A DNA stretch of 64,000 bases from Tsukamurella spumae (lineage in GTDB: Bacteria; Actinomycetota; Actinomycetes; Mycobacteriales; Mycobacteriaceae): the NCBI RefSeq assembly GCF_012396015.1, contig NZ_JAAXOQ010000012.1, positions 1 to 64,000 on the forward strand, written 5' to 3'. Each line of letters begins with the position of its first letter. The stretch's first letter is position 1. The position numbers were made by a program, and so were the translations under genes. Positions 1-8,658 of this stretch are shown piece by piece. The notes under the pieces were generated by a model. The model did not search any database and had not been told where the DNA came from. It worked only from the letters and a program-made list of their open reading frames with translations.

Positions 1-1977
1 GGGCGGACGCTCCAGGTCGGCGCTCTCGCGCTGGATCGGGCCCGACGGGCGGGCCAGGCCGGCGAGGTCGGCGCCGGGCTGCGAGGCCGGACGGGGCAGC
101 GGGTCGCTCGGGTGCGAGTAGGCCTGCGGCGGCGCCGACGGTGCCGGGCGCCGGCCGGGCTGCCCCGGGGCCGGGCGGTGCGGACGCGCCGCGGGGAAGT
201 TCTGCGTGGGCGGCTGGGGGGCCTGCGGTGCGGCACCGTCGACCTGGCCGCGCTTGATCGCCCGGAAGCGGTCGGTGAAGTACACGGGCTCCGGGTCGCC
301 GGGCCGCTCGTTGTAGGCGCGGTCGAAGTCCTCGCGGCGGATCGCGGCGAACGAGCCCGAGGTGACATCGCCCTCGATGGGCTCCCAGTCGTCGTCGACG
401 TCGTCGTCGTCCTCGAAGGCCTGCGCCGGGAAGGACGTGGACGGGATCGCGCCGCCGGACTTGCTGGACTCCTGGGCCGCCTGCCCCTCGGCGACCTCCT
501 CGGGGGTGAACCGCATGAACGGCACGACCACCAGGCCGGCGACGATGAGGATCACCGCGCACGCGATGAACGCGAGGCCGTAGCCGGAGGCGAGCGCCTT
601 GAGCTGGTCCGCGTGCACCGCCGGATCGGAACTGAGCTCGCCGCTGGTGGGCCCGCCGTCCGCCATGATCCGCGAGGTCACGGCGACCTGGACCGACGCC
701 AGGCCGATGATGCCGCCCAGGTTCTGGCACACCTCGACGAGCGCGGACATGGGGCCGATCTCGGTGGGCCGCACGCCCGCGAGCGCACACAGCGGCAGCG
801 GGATGATCGCGAAGCCCACACCGATGCCGATGAGGAACACCGGCACGCCGATGTACGGGAAGTAGGTGACCGAGGACGGGTCACGGGTCATCAGGGTGGG
901 CACGTACAGGCACGGCAGGAAGACGATGACGCCGCCCAGCAGCACGAGCCAGCGCGCCTGGTACTTGAGCACGAGCTTCGATGCGACCAGGGTCGAGATA
1001 CCCATGCCCACCGCGAACGGGACGAGCGCGAGGCCGGACTGCAGCGGCGTGTACCCGAGCACCTGCTGGAAGGTGAGGGCGACGTAGAAGCCGAGCGTCG
1101 GGATCAGGGCGCCGCACACGAGGATCGCGATCATCGCGGCCACGCGATTGCGGTTGTGGAACAGCGAGAACGGCAGGATCGGGTTCTTGGCCGTCCGCTC
1201 GACGTAGAGGAAGGCCACCAGGCACACGGCGCTGACGGCGGCCGCGGCGTAGACCGCGGGGCTCTGCCAGTGCGATTCCGGTCCCGCGGTCAGCGCGAAC
1301 ACGCCCGTGACGCACCCGGCGACCGCGAGGATCGCGCCCTTGACGTCCAGCGCGTGCCGCCGGTCGGACATCGACTCCTCGAGCGCGAACCGCCCGCCGA
1401 TCACGCAGGCGACGCCGACCGGGACGTTGATCCAGAAGACGAGGCGCCAGTCCCAGGTCGCGAGGAGACCGCCGGCGATGAGGCCCGCGACCGAGCCGAG
1501 CCCGCCCATCGCGGCGAAGATGGCGAACGCCTGATTGCGGGCCTTGCCGGGCGCGAAGGTGGTCGCGATGAGTGCCAGCGCCGTCGGACAGGCGATCGCG
1601 GCGAAGAAGCCCTGCCCGGCGCGGGCCGCGAGCAACCACACCTCGTTCGTCGCGAAGCCGGTGAGCAGCGAGGCGAAGGTGAAGCCGCCCACGCCGAGCA
1701 TGAACATCCGTTTTCGGCCGAAGGTGTCGCCGAGCCGGCCGCCGAGCAGCATGAAGCCGCCGAAGGTGACCGCGTAGGCGCCGAACACCCACACCTTCGC
1801 GGCATCGGACAGGTGCATGGCCTCCTGGATGCGCGGCATCGCCACGAACACCACGGTGCCGTCGAGCACGGCGAGGAACATCATCCCGGACAGCACGACG
1901 ATGGCGATGCCGAGAGCGCTGCCCTTGACGCGATAGGTCTGCGCCGGGCCGCCGGGGGCCATCGTCGTGGAAGTCAT
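1..1977 (-). CDS. EfpA-type MFS drug exporter (DHA2 family), 3' end beyond window
   Basis: Proton-driven multidrug efflux permease of the inner membrane, 14-TM DHA2 class. 659 codons are open to the left edge, so the C-terminus is missing. The start is the ATG at 1977, which aligns with the start of the neighbouring copy; an ATG at 1962 is a weaker alternative. Near the N-terminus it has the family marks LDGTVVFVAMP (motif D-like) and GGRLGDTFGRK (motif A). After about residue 500 the protein leaves the membrane domain and becomes a cytosolic tail rich in Pro, Arg and Gln. It is a close tandem duplicate of the gene at 2212-4572, on the same strand. The position next to cysG matches efpA in M. 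tuberculosis (family knowledge). Substrate is unknown. Confidence 0.85.
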   Translation of the reverse strand, partial: MTSTTMAPGGPAQTYRVKGSALGIAIVVLSGMMFLAVLDGTVVFVAMPRIQEAMHLSDAAKVWVFGAYAVTFGGFMLLGGRLGDTFGRKRMFMLGVGGFTFASLLTGFATNEVWLLAARAGQGFFAAIACPTALALIATTFAPGKARNQAFAIFAAMGGLGSVAGLIAGGLLATWDWRLVFWINVPVGVACVIGGRFALEESMSDRRHALDVKGAILAVAGCVTGVFALTAGPESHWQSPAVYAAAAVSAVCLVAFLYVERTAKNPILPFSLFHNRNRVAAMIAILVCGALIPTLGFYVALTFQQVLGYTPLQSGLALVPFAVGMGISTLVASKLVLKYQARWLVLLGGVIVFLPCLYVPTLMTRDPSSVTYFPYIGVPVFLIGIGVGFAIIPLPLCALAGVRPTEIGPMSALVEVCQNLGGIIGLASVQVAVTSRIMADGGPTSGELSSDPAVHADQLKALASGYGLAFIACAVILIVAGLVVVPFMRFTPEEVAEGQAAQESSKSGGAIPSTSFPAQAFEDDDDVDDDWEPIEGDVTSGSFAAIRREDFDRAYNERPGDPEPVYFTDRFRAIKRGQVDGAAPQAPQPPTQNFPAARPHRPAPGQPGRRPAPSAPPQAYSHPSDPLPRPASQPGADLAGLARPSGPIQRESADLERPP

Positions 1978-2040
1978 GGAGTCCGAGGCTACCGGCTGAT
2001 AGAAGGTGCCCGGAAATCGTTCATGCCGATTTTCGCAACC

Positions 2041-2057
2041 CGAGTTACTGGAGTGAC
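2041..2057 (-). promoter_or_regulatory. Operator-like box upstream of first EfpA copy
   Basis: A near-palindrome reading GTCACTCCAGTAAC on the minus strand lies 64 nt before the start codon. The same block, 14 of 17 positions identical, lies 64 nt before the second copy. Conservation of both sequence and distance suggests a common regulator site or core promoter element. The symmetry (GTCACT / AGTAAC, one mismatch) fits a TetR- or MarR-type operator, but no regulator gene is adjacent. Confidence 0.45.
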
Positions 2058-2211
2058 GAATATTCCGTGCAGTCAGCACCCATTTCCGACGGCTGTTTCC
2101 GCAGACCACAGGGCCGATCCGGGGATCGGGAGCCGGGCGGGCCATCGGAAGATCACAATTCGGACGACACGCCCCCGCCGACGGCGCTCGACCGCGGTCT
2201 CGACCGGACCT

Positions 2212-4572
2212 TCAGTCCTCCCGACGGTGCCGGCGCGCCCGGCTCACGCGGTCCGCCTGCTCCGAGGACTCCGGATGGTGCATGCCGTCGGGCGCGGGCG
2301 CGGCGTGCCGGCCGCCGCCCTCACTCGGGGCCGGCGCAGGCGCCCGCTGGGGCGCGGGCCGCGGATCCTGCGGCTGCGGGCCCGACCCGCGGTACTGCGG
2401 GGGCTGATTCTGCGCGGGGCGCGGCATCGTGCCGCTCGGGCGTTGGATCGGCGGGCCGGCAGGGGGGACCCGGCCGCCGGGCCGGTGGATCGGGGCGCTC
2501 GGCCGGTGGATCGGGGCGCTGGGCCGCTGCGCGGGTACGCCGGGCGGGTACGGCTGCTGCGGTGCCTGCCCTCGCCCCTGCTGCTGCGGGGGCGCGGGTG
2601 GGCGCGGCAGGTCCGCGCTCTCGCGCTGGATCGGTCCGGACGGGCGGGCCACGCCGGCCAGATCGTCGCCGGGCGCGCCGGTGCGGCGCGGCAGCGGGTC
2701 ACTCGGGTGCGCACGGGCGCGGTCGGGATCCGACGGTGTCGGCCGCTGCGGCCGCGCCGCGGGGAGGTTCTGCGTCGGCGGCTGCGGGGCCTGCGCGGGT
2801 CGCTGCGGAGCCCGCGGCGGCTGTGCCCCGGGCGCCTCGACGGCGGAGCGCTTGATCGCGCGGAACCGGTCGGTGAAGTAGACGGGTTCCGGGTCACCGG
2901 GCTTCTCGTTGTAGGCGCGGTCGATATCCACTCGGCGGACCACCGGGATCGGGCCCGAGGTCACGTCGCCCTCGATGGGCTCCCAATCGTCGGCGACATC
3001 GTCGTCGTCCTCCTCGAAGGCCTGCGCCGGGAAGGAGGTCGACGGGATCGCGCCGCCGGACTCGCTGGACTCCTTGGCCGCCTGGCCCTCGGCGATCTCC
3101 TCCGGGGTGAACCGCATGAAGGGCACCACCACGAGGCCGGCGAGGATCAGGATCGCCGCGCACGCCAGGAACGCGAGCCCGTAGCCGGAGGCGAGCGCGT
3201 GGATCGCCTCGCCCGTGAGCTCCTTGTGCCGCAGGTGCCCGGTGGTGGGCCCCTGCTCCGCCATGATCCGCGAGGTCACCACGACCTGCACGGACGCCAG
3301 CCCGACGATGCCGCCGAGGTTCTGGGCCACCTCGATCAGCGCGGTCAGCGGGCCGATCTCCGACGGTCGCACGCCGGCGACCGCGCCCAGGGGCAAGGGC
3401 ACGACCGCCAGGCCGACGCCGATGCCGATGAAGAACACGGGCAGCGCGATCTGCGGGAAGTAGGCGATGGTCGCGGGCGCCCTGCTCATCAGGGTCGGCA
3501 CGTAGACGCAGGGTAGGAAGACGATCACACCGCCCGCGGCGACCAGCCAGCGCGCCTGGAACCGCCGCACGAGCGAGGCGCTGACGGCGACCGAGATGCC
3601 GAAGCCGACGGCGAAGGGCAACAGCGCCAGACCCGACTGGAAGGGCGAGTACCCGAGCACCAGCTGGAAGGTCAGCGCCACGTAGAAGCCGAGCGTCGGG
3701 ATCAGGGCGCCGCACACCAGGATCGCGACCATCGCCGCGACCCGGTTGCGGTTGTTGAACAGGGAGAAGGGCAGGATCGGGTTCTTCGCCGACCGCTCGA
3801 CCCAGAGGAACAGTGCCAGACACACGACGCTGACCGCGGCGGCGACGTAGACCGCGGTGCTCTGCCAGTGCGCCTCCGGGCCCGCGGTCAGTGCGTAGAC
3901 GCCGGTGACGCAGCCGGCGACGGCGAGCACCGCGCCCTTCACGTCGAGGGCGTGCCGCCGCTCGGACATCGCCTCGTCCAGGGTGAACCAGCCGCCGATC
4001 GCGCAGGCGATGCCGACGGGGACGTTGATCCAGAAGATGAGGCGCCACTCGATGGTGGCGAGCAGGCCGCCGGCCACGAGGCCGGCGATGGAGCCGAGCC
4101 CGGCCATGGCGCCGAACACCGCGAAGGCCTGATTACGGGCCTTGCCGGGCGCGAAGGTGGTCGCGATCAACGCCAGCGCGGTCGGCCCGGCGATGGCGGC
4201 GAAGAAGCCCTGGCCGACGCGGGCGGCGAGCAGCCACACCTCGTTGGTCGCGAATCCCGCGAGCAACGAGGCGATCGTGAACCCGACGACGCCGAGCAGG
4301 AACATCTTCTTGCGGCCGAAGGTGTCGCCGAGGCGGCCGCCGAGCAGCAGGAACCCGCCGAAGGTCAGCGCGTACGCACCGAACACCCAGACCTTGGAGG
4401 CGTCCGAGAGCCCCAGGGCGTCCTGGATCTCGGGCATCGCGACGAAGACGACGGTGCCGTCGAGCACCGAGAGGAAGATCATCCCGCACAGCACGAGGAT
4501 CGGGATGCCGACGGCGCTGCCCTTGACGCGATAGGTCTGCGCCGGGCTGCTGGGCGCCATCGTAGAGGTCAT
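2212..4572 (-). CDS. efpA: EfpA-type MFS drug exporter with long Pro-rich tail
   Basis: Inner-membrane proton/drug antiporter of the DHA2 family, 786 aa, against about 530 aa for M. tuberculosis EfpA. Start ATG at 4572 (MTSTMAPSS), because the shorter frame aligns with the sister gene; the open frame upstream has no homologous counterpart. Residues about 15-510 hold the transporter, with LDGTVVFVAMP, LTFGGFLLLGGRLGDTFGRK and a GxxxGPxxGG-like motif C region. The last roughly 270 residues are hydrophilic, first acidic (EEDDDDVADDW), then Pro/Arg/Gln-rich with repeats of RPSAPIHRP. The tail should be cytosolic, since both ends of 14-TM members face inward. It sits between its duplicate and cysG, as efpA does in mycobacteria. 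Function by homology; the tail's role is unknown. Confidence 0.85.
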   Translation of the reverse strand: MTSTMAPSSPAQTYRVKGSAVGIPILVLCGMIFLSVLDGTVVFVAMPEIQDALGLSDASKVWVFGAYALTFGGFLLLGGRLGDTFGRKKMFLLGVVGFTIASLLAGFATNEVWLLAARVGQGFFAAIAGPTALALIATTFAPGKARNQAFAVFGAMAGLGSIAGLVAGGLLATIEWRLIFWINVPVGIACAIGGWFTLDEAMSERRHALDVKGAVLAVAGCVTGVYALTAGPEAHWQSTAVYVAAAVSVVCLALFLWVERSAKNPILPFSLFNNRNRVAAMVAILVCGALIPTLGFYVALTFQLVLGYSPFQSGLALLPFAVGFGISVAVSASLVRRFQARWLVAAGGVIVFLPCVYVPTLMSRAPATIAYFPQIALPVFFIGIGVGLAVVPLPLGAVAGVRPSEIGPLTALIEVAQNLGGIVGLASVQVVVTSRIMAEQGPTTGHLRHKELTGEAIHALASGYGLAFLACAAILILAGLVVVPFMRFTPEEIAEGQAAKESSESGGAIPSTSFPAQAFEEDDDDVADDWEPIEGDVTSGPIPVVRRVDIDRAYNEKPGDPEPVYFTDRFRAIKRSAVEAPGAQPPRAPQRPAQAPQPPTQNLPAARPQRPTPSDPDRARAHPSDPLPRRTGAPGDDLAGVARPSGPIQRESADLPRPPAPPQQQGRGQAPQQPYPPGVPAQRPSAPIHRPSAPIHRPGGRVPPAGPPIQRPSGTMPRPAQNQPPQYRGSGPQPQDPRPAPQRAPAPAPSEGGGRHAAPAPDGMHHPESSEQADRVSRARRHRRED

Positions 4573-4635
4573 GATGCCCGAGGCTACCGAGTGAGCAGGC
4601 GGATTCGGAAGTCGATCCCGGTCACGAGTGGGGCA

Positions 4636-4652
4636 CAAGTTGCTGAAGTGAC
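4636..4652 (-). promoter_or_regulatory. Operator-like box upstream of second EfpA copy
   Basis: On the minus strand it reads GTCACTTCAGCAACTTG, matching the box at 2041-2057 at 14 of 17 positions and at the identical 64-nt distance from the start codon. It lies between the end of cysG (4658) and the exporter gene, so the exporter probably has its own promoter. Confidence 0.45.
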
Positions 4653-4657
4653 AGGTG

Positions 4658-5893
4658 TTATGCCGGATCGGCGGCGGTGAATCCCGCCGTCGTCCCGACC
4701 ACCAGCACCGCGGGCGGCTTCACCTCGGCGGCGGCCGCGTCGGCCGCGATGGTGGCGAGCGTGCCCCGGACCGTGCGCTGCCCCCTGGTCGTGGCGTTCT
4801 CGACGACGGCCGCCGGGGTCTCGGCGGGGCGGCCGCCGGAAATCAGGGCCGCCGCGATCGCGGCGAGCCGCTCCACGGCCATGAGCACGACGACGGTGCC
4901 GCGCAACCGCCCGAGCGCGTCCCAATCGACCAGGCTGTCCGGGTGACCGGGGGCCACGTGCCCCGACACGACGACGAACTCATGGGTGACGCCGCGGTGC
5001 GTCACCGGGATCCCGGCCGCCGACGGCGCCGCGATCGACGACGTGATGCCCGGGACCACCGTCACCGGCACGCCCTCGGCCGCGAGCGCCTCGAGCTCCT
5101 CGAACCCGCGGCCGAAGACGTACGGGTCGCCGCCCTTGAGCCGGACCACGAACTTCCCCTCGCGCGCGCGGTCGATGAGCACCTGATTGATGGCCTGCTG
5201 CGCCATCGCGCGGCCGTACGGCACCTTCGCCGCGTCGATCACCTCGACGTGCGGCGCGAGCTCGGCGAGCAGCCGCGGCGGCGCGAGCCGGTCGGCGACG
5301 ACCACGTCGGCGAGGGCCAGCAGCGACCGCCCGCGCACCGTGATCAGGTCCGGATCGCCCGGACCACCGCCGACGAGCGCCACGCTCCCCGCCAGTCCCG
5401 CCTTCCGGCCCTCGGTCGACGGCGCACCGTCGGACTCCCCCGTGAGGACCGCGCGCAGGCCGTCCCGGACGGCGGCGGACCGTCGGTGATCCCCCGACGC
5501 GAGCACGCCCACCTGCAGCCCGTCGGCGGCGACGGTGGCGGGCGTGACGGCGGTGCCCTCGCGAGCGAGGTCGGCCCGGACGCAGAAGGTCCGCTGCACC
5601 TCGGCCTCCGCGACGACCGCCGCGTTCACGGCGGGGTCGTTCGTGGCGGCCAGGACGTACCAGGCGCCCAGGAGGTCACCGGGGGCGTACTCGCGGCGAT
5701 GCCAGACGATGCCGGGCGTGGACTCGACGGCGGGCGTGGCCTCGGGGGCGATGACGTGCACGTCGGCACCCGCGGCGAGCAGTACGGGCAGGCGGCGTTG
5801 CACCACCGTGCCGGCCCCCACGACGACGACACGGCGCCCTCGCAGATCCAGACCGACGAGGTAGGGATCGTGCGGGGCGCCGTGGCTGTTCAT
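4658..5893 (-). CDS. cysG: Siroheme synthase / uroporphyrinogen-III C-methyltransferase
   Basis: A 411-aa bifunctional enzyme linking uroporphyrinogen III to siroheme and to the corrin branch. Residues about 10-160 form the NAD-dependent precorrin-2 dehydrogenase/ferrochelatase part, with VVVVGAGTVVQRR as the Rossmann glycine loop. From about 170 the SAM-dependent methyltransferase begins: VGGGPGDPDLITVRG, RLKGGDPYVFGRG and GIPVTHRG are the three classic SUMT blocks. It is shorter than E. coli CysG (457 aa) but like M. tuberculosis CysG (about 405 aa). It stands in the efpA-cysG-cobB order known from mycobacteria. Cytosolic; supplies sirohaem for sulphite/nitrite reductases and precorrin-2 for the cobalamin genes next door. 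Confidence 0.92.
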   Translation of the reverse strand: MNSHGAPHDPYLVGLDLRGRRVVVVGAGTVVQRRLPVLLAAGADVHVIAPEATPAVESTPGIVWHRREYAPGDLLGAWYVLAATNDPAVNAAVVAEAEVQRTFCVRADLAREGTAVTPATVAADGLQVGVLASGDHRRSAAVRDGLRAVLTGESDGAPSTEGRKAGLAGSVALVGGGPGDPDLITVRGRSLLALADVVVADRLAPPRLLAELAPHVEVIDAAKVPYGRAMAQQAINQVLIDRAREGKFVVRLKGGDPYVFGRGFEELEALAAEGVPVTVVPGITSSIAAPSAAGIPVTHRGVTHEFVVVSGHVAPGHPDSLVDWDALGRLRGTVVVLMAVERLAAIAAALISGGRPAETPAAVVENATTRGQRTVRGTLATIAADAAAAEVKPPAVLVVGTTAGFTAADPA

Positions 5894-5923
5894 TCCGCTC
5901 AGTTTAGTGAGCGGCCGGGTCGA

Positions 5924-6547
5924 CTACGCGCGCGGCTCGGCGTGCTTGGTCGCGGTGTGCACGATGTCGAAGTACACGGCCTTGTTCGAGGCCTCGGGGT
6001 ACACCCGGTAGGTGAACTCCTTCTCGGTCAGGGCGACGATCTCGACGGTGCGCTTGTACTGCACGCTGCCATCGGCGTTCAGCGCGGTGATCTCGCGCGT
6101 CGTGCCGTCGGCCGAGACCGTCCACAGGCCCTTGCCCTTGGCGCTGTCGTCCAGGTTGTAGAGGGTGAAGGTGCCGTCCTTCTTGAAGTACGCCCAGCCC
6201 ACGTAGTTCTTGACGTCCTTGTCGGTCAGCGCGACCTTGGCGCCCTTGGCGTCCTTGGCCGAGGTGGTCTCCCACGCGGTCGAGGCGAGGATCGCGCTCG
6301 GGGTGCCGGCCTTGACCGGGACGGCCTTCGGAGCGGCGGCCTTGGCCGACGACGGGGCGGCCTTGGCGGAGGACGGCGCGGCCTTGGCCGACGACGGGGC
6401 GGCGTGGCTGGGCTTGGCCGAGGCGCTGGGCTTGGCGGACCCGGAGGGCGAGCCGGGGGCGGCGTAGGAACCGGCGGCGCAGGCGGAGGTGGCGACCACG
6501 GCGGCGGCGGCGAAGGTGACGGAGACGAGCTTGAGCGAGGTGTGCAT
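5924..6547 (-). CDS. Secreted lipoprotein, DUF4822-like
   Basis: A 207-aa exported protein of unknown function. The N-terminus is a signal peptide of about 24 residues ending in a lipobox-like ATSAC, so it is probably lipidated at Cys. Residues about 35-75 are a low-complexity Ala/Pro/Ser/Lys linker with three tandem PSSAKAA units. The C-terminal globular part (about 85-200) carries VGWAYFKKDGTFTLYNLD and a WTVSADGTTRE block, which I associate with DUF4822 from memory and without a search. It stands between cysG and cobB, on their strand, but has no visible link to corrin chemistry. The linker likely lifts the domain off the membrane. Confidence 0.7.
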   Translation of the reverse strand: MHTSLKLVSVTFAAAAVVATSACAAGSYAAPGSPSGSAKPSASAKPSHAAPSSAKAAPSSAKAAPSSAKAAAPKAVPVKAGTPSAILASTAWETTSAKDAKGAKVALTDKDVKNYVGWAYFKKDGTFTLYNLDDSAKGKGLWTVSADGTTREITALNADGSVQYKRTVEIVALTEKEFTYRVYPEASNKAVYFDIVHTATKHAEPRA

Positions 6548-6610
6548 GAGGCTTTTGTACAGGAACCTCTCAGCCTGCGCGAGACCAGCACTCAGGGTGA
6601 GACGAATTCC

Positions 6611-7972
6611 TCATTCGACGGCCCTGACCAGCTGTTCTGTCATCTCGGGGTATCCGGCAGGGTGCACGTGGAGATACGAGGAGTGCACTGCGGACGAGAC
6701 GTATCCGTCGGTCGTCGGGACCCCGTCGCCGTCCCGCCATCCCCACGCCGGCGAGCCCCCCGGGGCGGCGCCGCCGACGAGGGCCGTGCGGTGGAACTCG
6801 TGCCCCGTGACTCGCCGCCCCGCCTCGAACAGCGGGCTCGGTGCGAGGGCCACCGCGTCCCGGTAGCCGAGCCGCAGGCGCCGGGTGAAGGTCGCCGTGC
6901 CGGGCACGATCCCGCACATGGGCACACCGTCGAGCGACTGGGCGAGGTAGAGCAGGCCCGCGCACTCCGCGTGCACGACGCCGCCCGCATCCACGAGGGC
7001 GCGCAGCTGGGTGCGCAACACGGAGTTGGCCGACAGCTTCTCGGCGTAGACCTCGGGAAAGCCGCCCGGGAGGACGACCGCGCCCGCCCCCTCGGGCAAC
7101 TCGTCGGTGAGCGGGTCGAAGCGCCGCACCCGCGCGCCCGCGGCGCGCAGCAGCTCCTCGTGCTCGGCGTAGCCGAAGCTGAACGCCGGACCGCCGGCCA
7201 GGGCCACGACCGGGTCGCCCACACGCGCCACCTCGTCCGACGGTGACCACACCGGCCCGTCCGCGACGGGTCGCGCGAGCTCGCGGATCCGCTCGACGTC
7301 CACGTGGCCTGCGACCAGCTCCGTCATCGCGGCGACGGCGTCGACCGCGTCGGCGCCGCGCTCGGCGGCGGGGATCAGCCCGAGGTGCCGCGCGGGAACC
7401 TCCAGCGCGGCGTCGCCGGGCACCGCGCCGACCGCCTCGAGACCGGCGTGCGCGCAGGCGTCCCGGAGCACTCGCTCGTGCCGCGCGCTGGAGACGCGGT
7501 TGAGGATGACGCCCGCGAGCGCGACACCGGGCCGGTACGTGGCGAATCCGGCGAGGAGCGCCGCGAGGGACTGCGAATGGCCGCGCGCATCGACGACGAG
7601 CAGGACCGGGGCGCCGAGGATCTCCGCCACATCGGCCGTGGACCCGATGCCCTCGATCGCCGCGCCGCCCGGGCCGTCCACGATCCGGCCGTCGAACAGG
7701 CCCATCACGCCCTCGACCACCGCGATGTCCGCGCCCCGCGCGCCGTGCCGGTACAGCGGCGCGATCCGGTCCTCCCCGCACAGCACCGGGTCGAGATTGC
7801 GGCCCGGCCGGCCGGTGGCGAGCGCGTGGTAGCCGGGATCGATGTAGTCGGGGCCCACCTTGAAGGGCGCGACGGCGCCCGTCCGTGCGAGGGCCCCCAT
7901 CAGCCCCGTCGCGATCGTCGTCTTGCCGCTCCCCGACGACGGGGCCGCGATCACGACCGCGGGAGCTACCAC
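6611..7972 (-). CDS. cobB: Cobyrinate a,c-diamide synthase
   Basis: ATP-dependent amidotransferase that amidates side chains a and c of (hydrogeno)cobyrinate using glutamine; cytosolic. It has 453 aa from a GTG at 7972, chosen because AGGGGG stands 6 nt upstream and the protein then begins directly before the P-loop. PSSGSGKTTIATG is the Walker A loop of the dethiobiotin-synthetase-like N-terminal domain. The C-terminal half is a class I glutaminase with the nucleophile in AECAGLLYLA. It follows cobO with about 55 nt between, and a 16-bp direct repeat spans that junction. It is part of a corrin cluster with cobO, the chelatase and cysG. Confidence 0.93.
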   Translation of the reverse strand: MVAPAVVIAAPSSGSGKTTIATGLMGALARTGAVAPFKVGPDYIDPGYHALATGRPGRNLDPVLCGEDRIAPLYRHGARGADIAVVEGVMGLFDGRIVDGPGGAAIEGIGSTADVAEILGAPVLLVVDARGHSQSLAALLAGFATYRPGVALAGVILNRVSSARHERVLRDACAHAGLEAVGAVPGDAALEVPARHLGLIPAAERGADAVDAVAAMTELVAGHVDVERIRELARPVADGPVWSPSDEVARVGDPVVALAGGPAFSFGYAEHEELLRAAGARVRRFDPLTDELPEGAGAVVLPGGFPEVYAEKLSANSVLRTQLRALVDAGGVVHAECAGLLYLAQSLDGVPMCGIVPGTATFTRRLRLGYRDAVALAPSPLFEAGRRVTGHEFHRTALVGGAAPGGSPAWGWRDGDGVPTTDGYVSSAVHSSYLHVHPAGYPEMTEQLVRAVE

Positions 7973-8045
7973 TCGATCCCCCTGCTCTCCCCGACCACCG
8001 CGACTCCCGAGATCCCGGAGCCGTTCCTCACCACTCGATCCCCCT
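7968..8045. repeat. 16-bp direct repeat at the cobO-cobB junction
   Basis: ACCACTCGATCCCCCT occurs at 7968-7983 and again at 8030-8045, 62 bp apart. On the minus strand the upstream copy encodes the last residues and stop of cobO (RGIEW-stop), and the downstream copy carries the ribosome binding site and GTG start of cobB. A second in-frame RGIEW-stop reading in the downstream copy suggests a short duplication of the cobO end. Confidence 0.7.
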
Positions 8046-8645
8046 CTGCCCCTTCCTACCCACATCCATCGGATGCTTCACCTTGGTCATCTCGGTGACC
8101 AGGTCGGCGGCGTCGAGGAGGGCCTGCGGGGCGTCGCGCCCGGTGATGATCACGTGCTGGTTCCCGGGGCGGTTCACCAAGGTCTCGACCACCTCGTCGA
8201 CGTCGATCCAGCCCCACTTGAGCGGGTAGGTGAATTCGTCGAGGACGTAGAAGCGGTGCTGCTCGACACTGAGCCGGCGCGCGATCTCGCGCCACCCGTC
8301 GCGGGCGGCCTCCGCGTGGTCCTGCTCGGCATCGTCGGAGCGGCGCAGCCACGACCAGCCCTGCCCCATCTTGTGCCACTCCACGGGCCCGCCGGCGCCG
8401 GTGCGCTCGTGCAGCTCATGGAGCGCGAGCATCGTGGCCTCCTCGCCGACCTTCCACTTCGCGCTCTTGACGAACTGGAAGACGCCGATCGGAAAGCCCT
8501 GGTTCCAGGCCCGCATGGCCATGCCGAACGCGGCCGTCGACTTCCCCTTGCCCGGACCGGTGTGCACCGCGAGCACCGGCTGGTTGCGGCGCTGCCGGGT
8601 GGTGAGCCCGTCCTGCGGCACCGTTTCGACCTTGCCCTGCGGCAT
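8028..8645 (-). CDS. cobO: Cob(I)yrinic acid a,c-diamide adenosyltransferase
   Basis: Transfers the 5'-deoxyadenosyl group of ATP to the reduced cobalt of corrinoids (CobA/CobO/BtuR family). 205 aa from the ATG at 8645, with GAAGGAG just upstream. HTGPGKGKSTAAFGMAMRA holds the phosphate loop near residues 35-55. EFTYPLKWGWIDVDEV and the VIITGRDAP segment are family hallmarks. The gene lies 13 nt after the chelatase and before cobB, so the three are probably one transcript. Length is normal for the family. Confidence 0.94.
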   Translation of the reverse strand: MPQGKVETVPQDGLTTRQRRNQPVLAVHTGPGKGKSTAAFGMAMRAWNQGFPIGVFQFVKSAKWKVGEEATMLALHELHERTGAGGPVEWHKMGQGWSWLRRSDDAEQDHAEAARDGWREIARRLSVEQHRFYVLDEFTYPLKWGWIDVDEVVETLVNRPGNQHVIITGRDAPQALLDAADLVTEMTKVKHPMDVGRKGQRGIEW

Positions 8646-8658
8646 GGCTTCTCCTTCG

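Noticed and set aside
112-3516. Very long open frame on the plus strand opposite the EfpA genes
   Set aside because: Its product is Arg/Gly/Ala/Asp-rich without any motif. It is the antisense reading that high third-position GC leaves open; the minus-strand frames carry clear MFS motifs.
4655-7246. 863-codon plus-strand open frame opposite cysG, the lipoprotein and cobB
   Set aside because: Low-complexity composition, crosses three well-supported minus-strand genes, no ribosome binding site. Same explanation as for other antisense frames in the host part.
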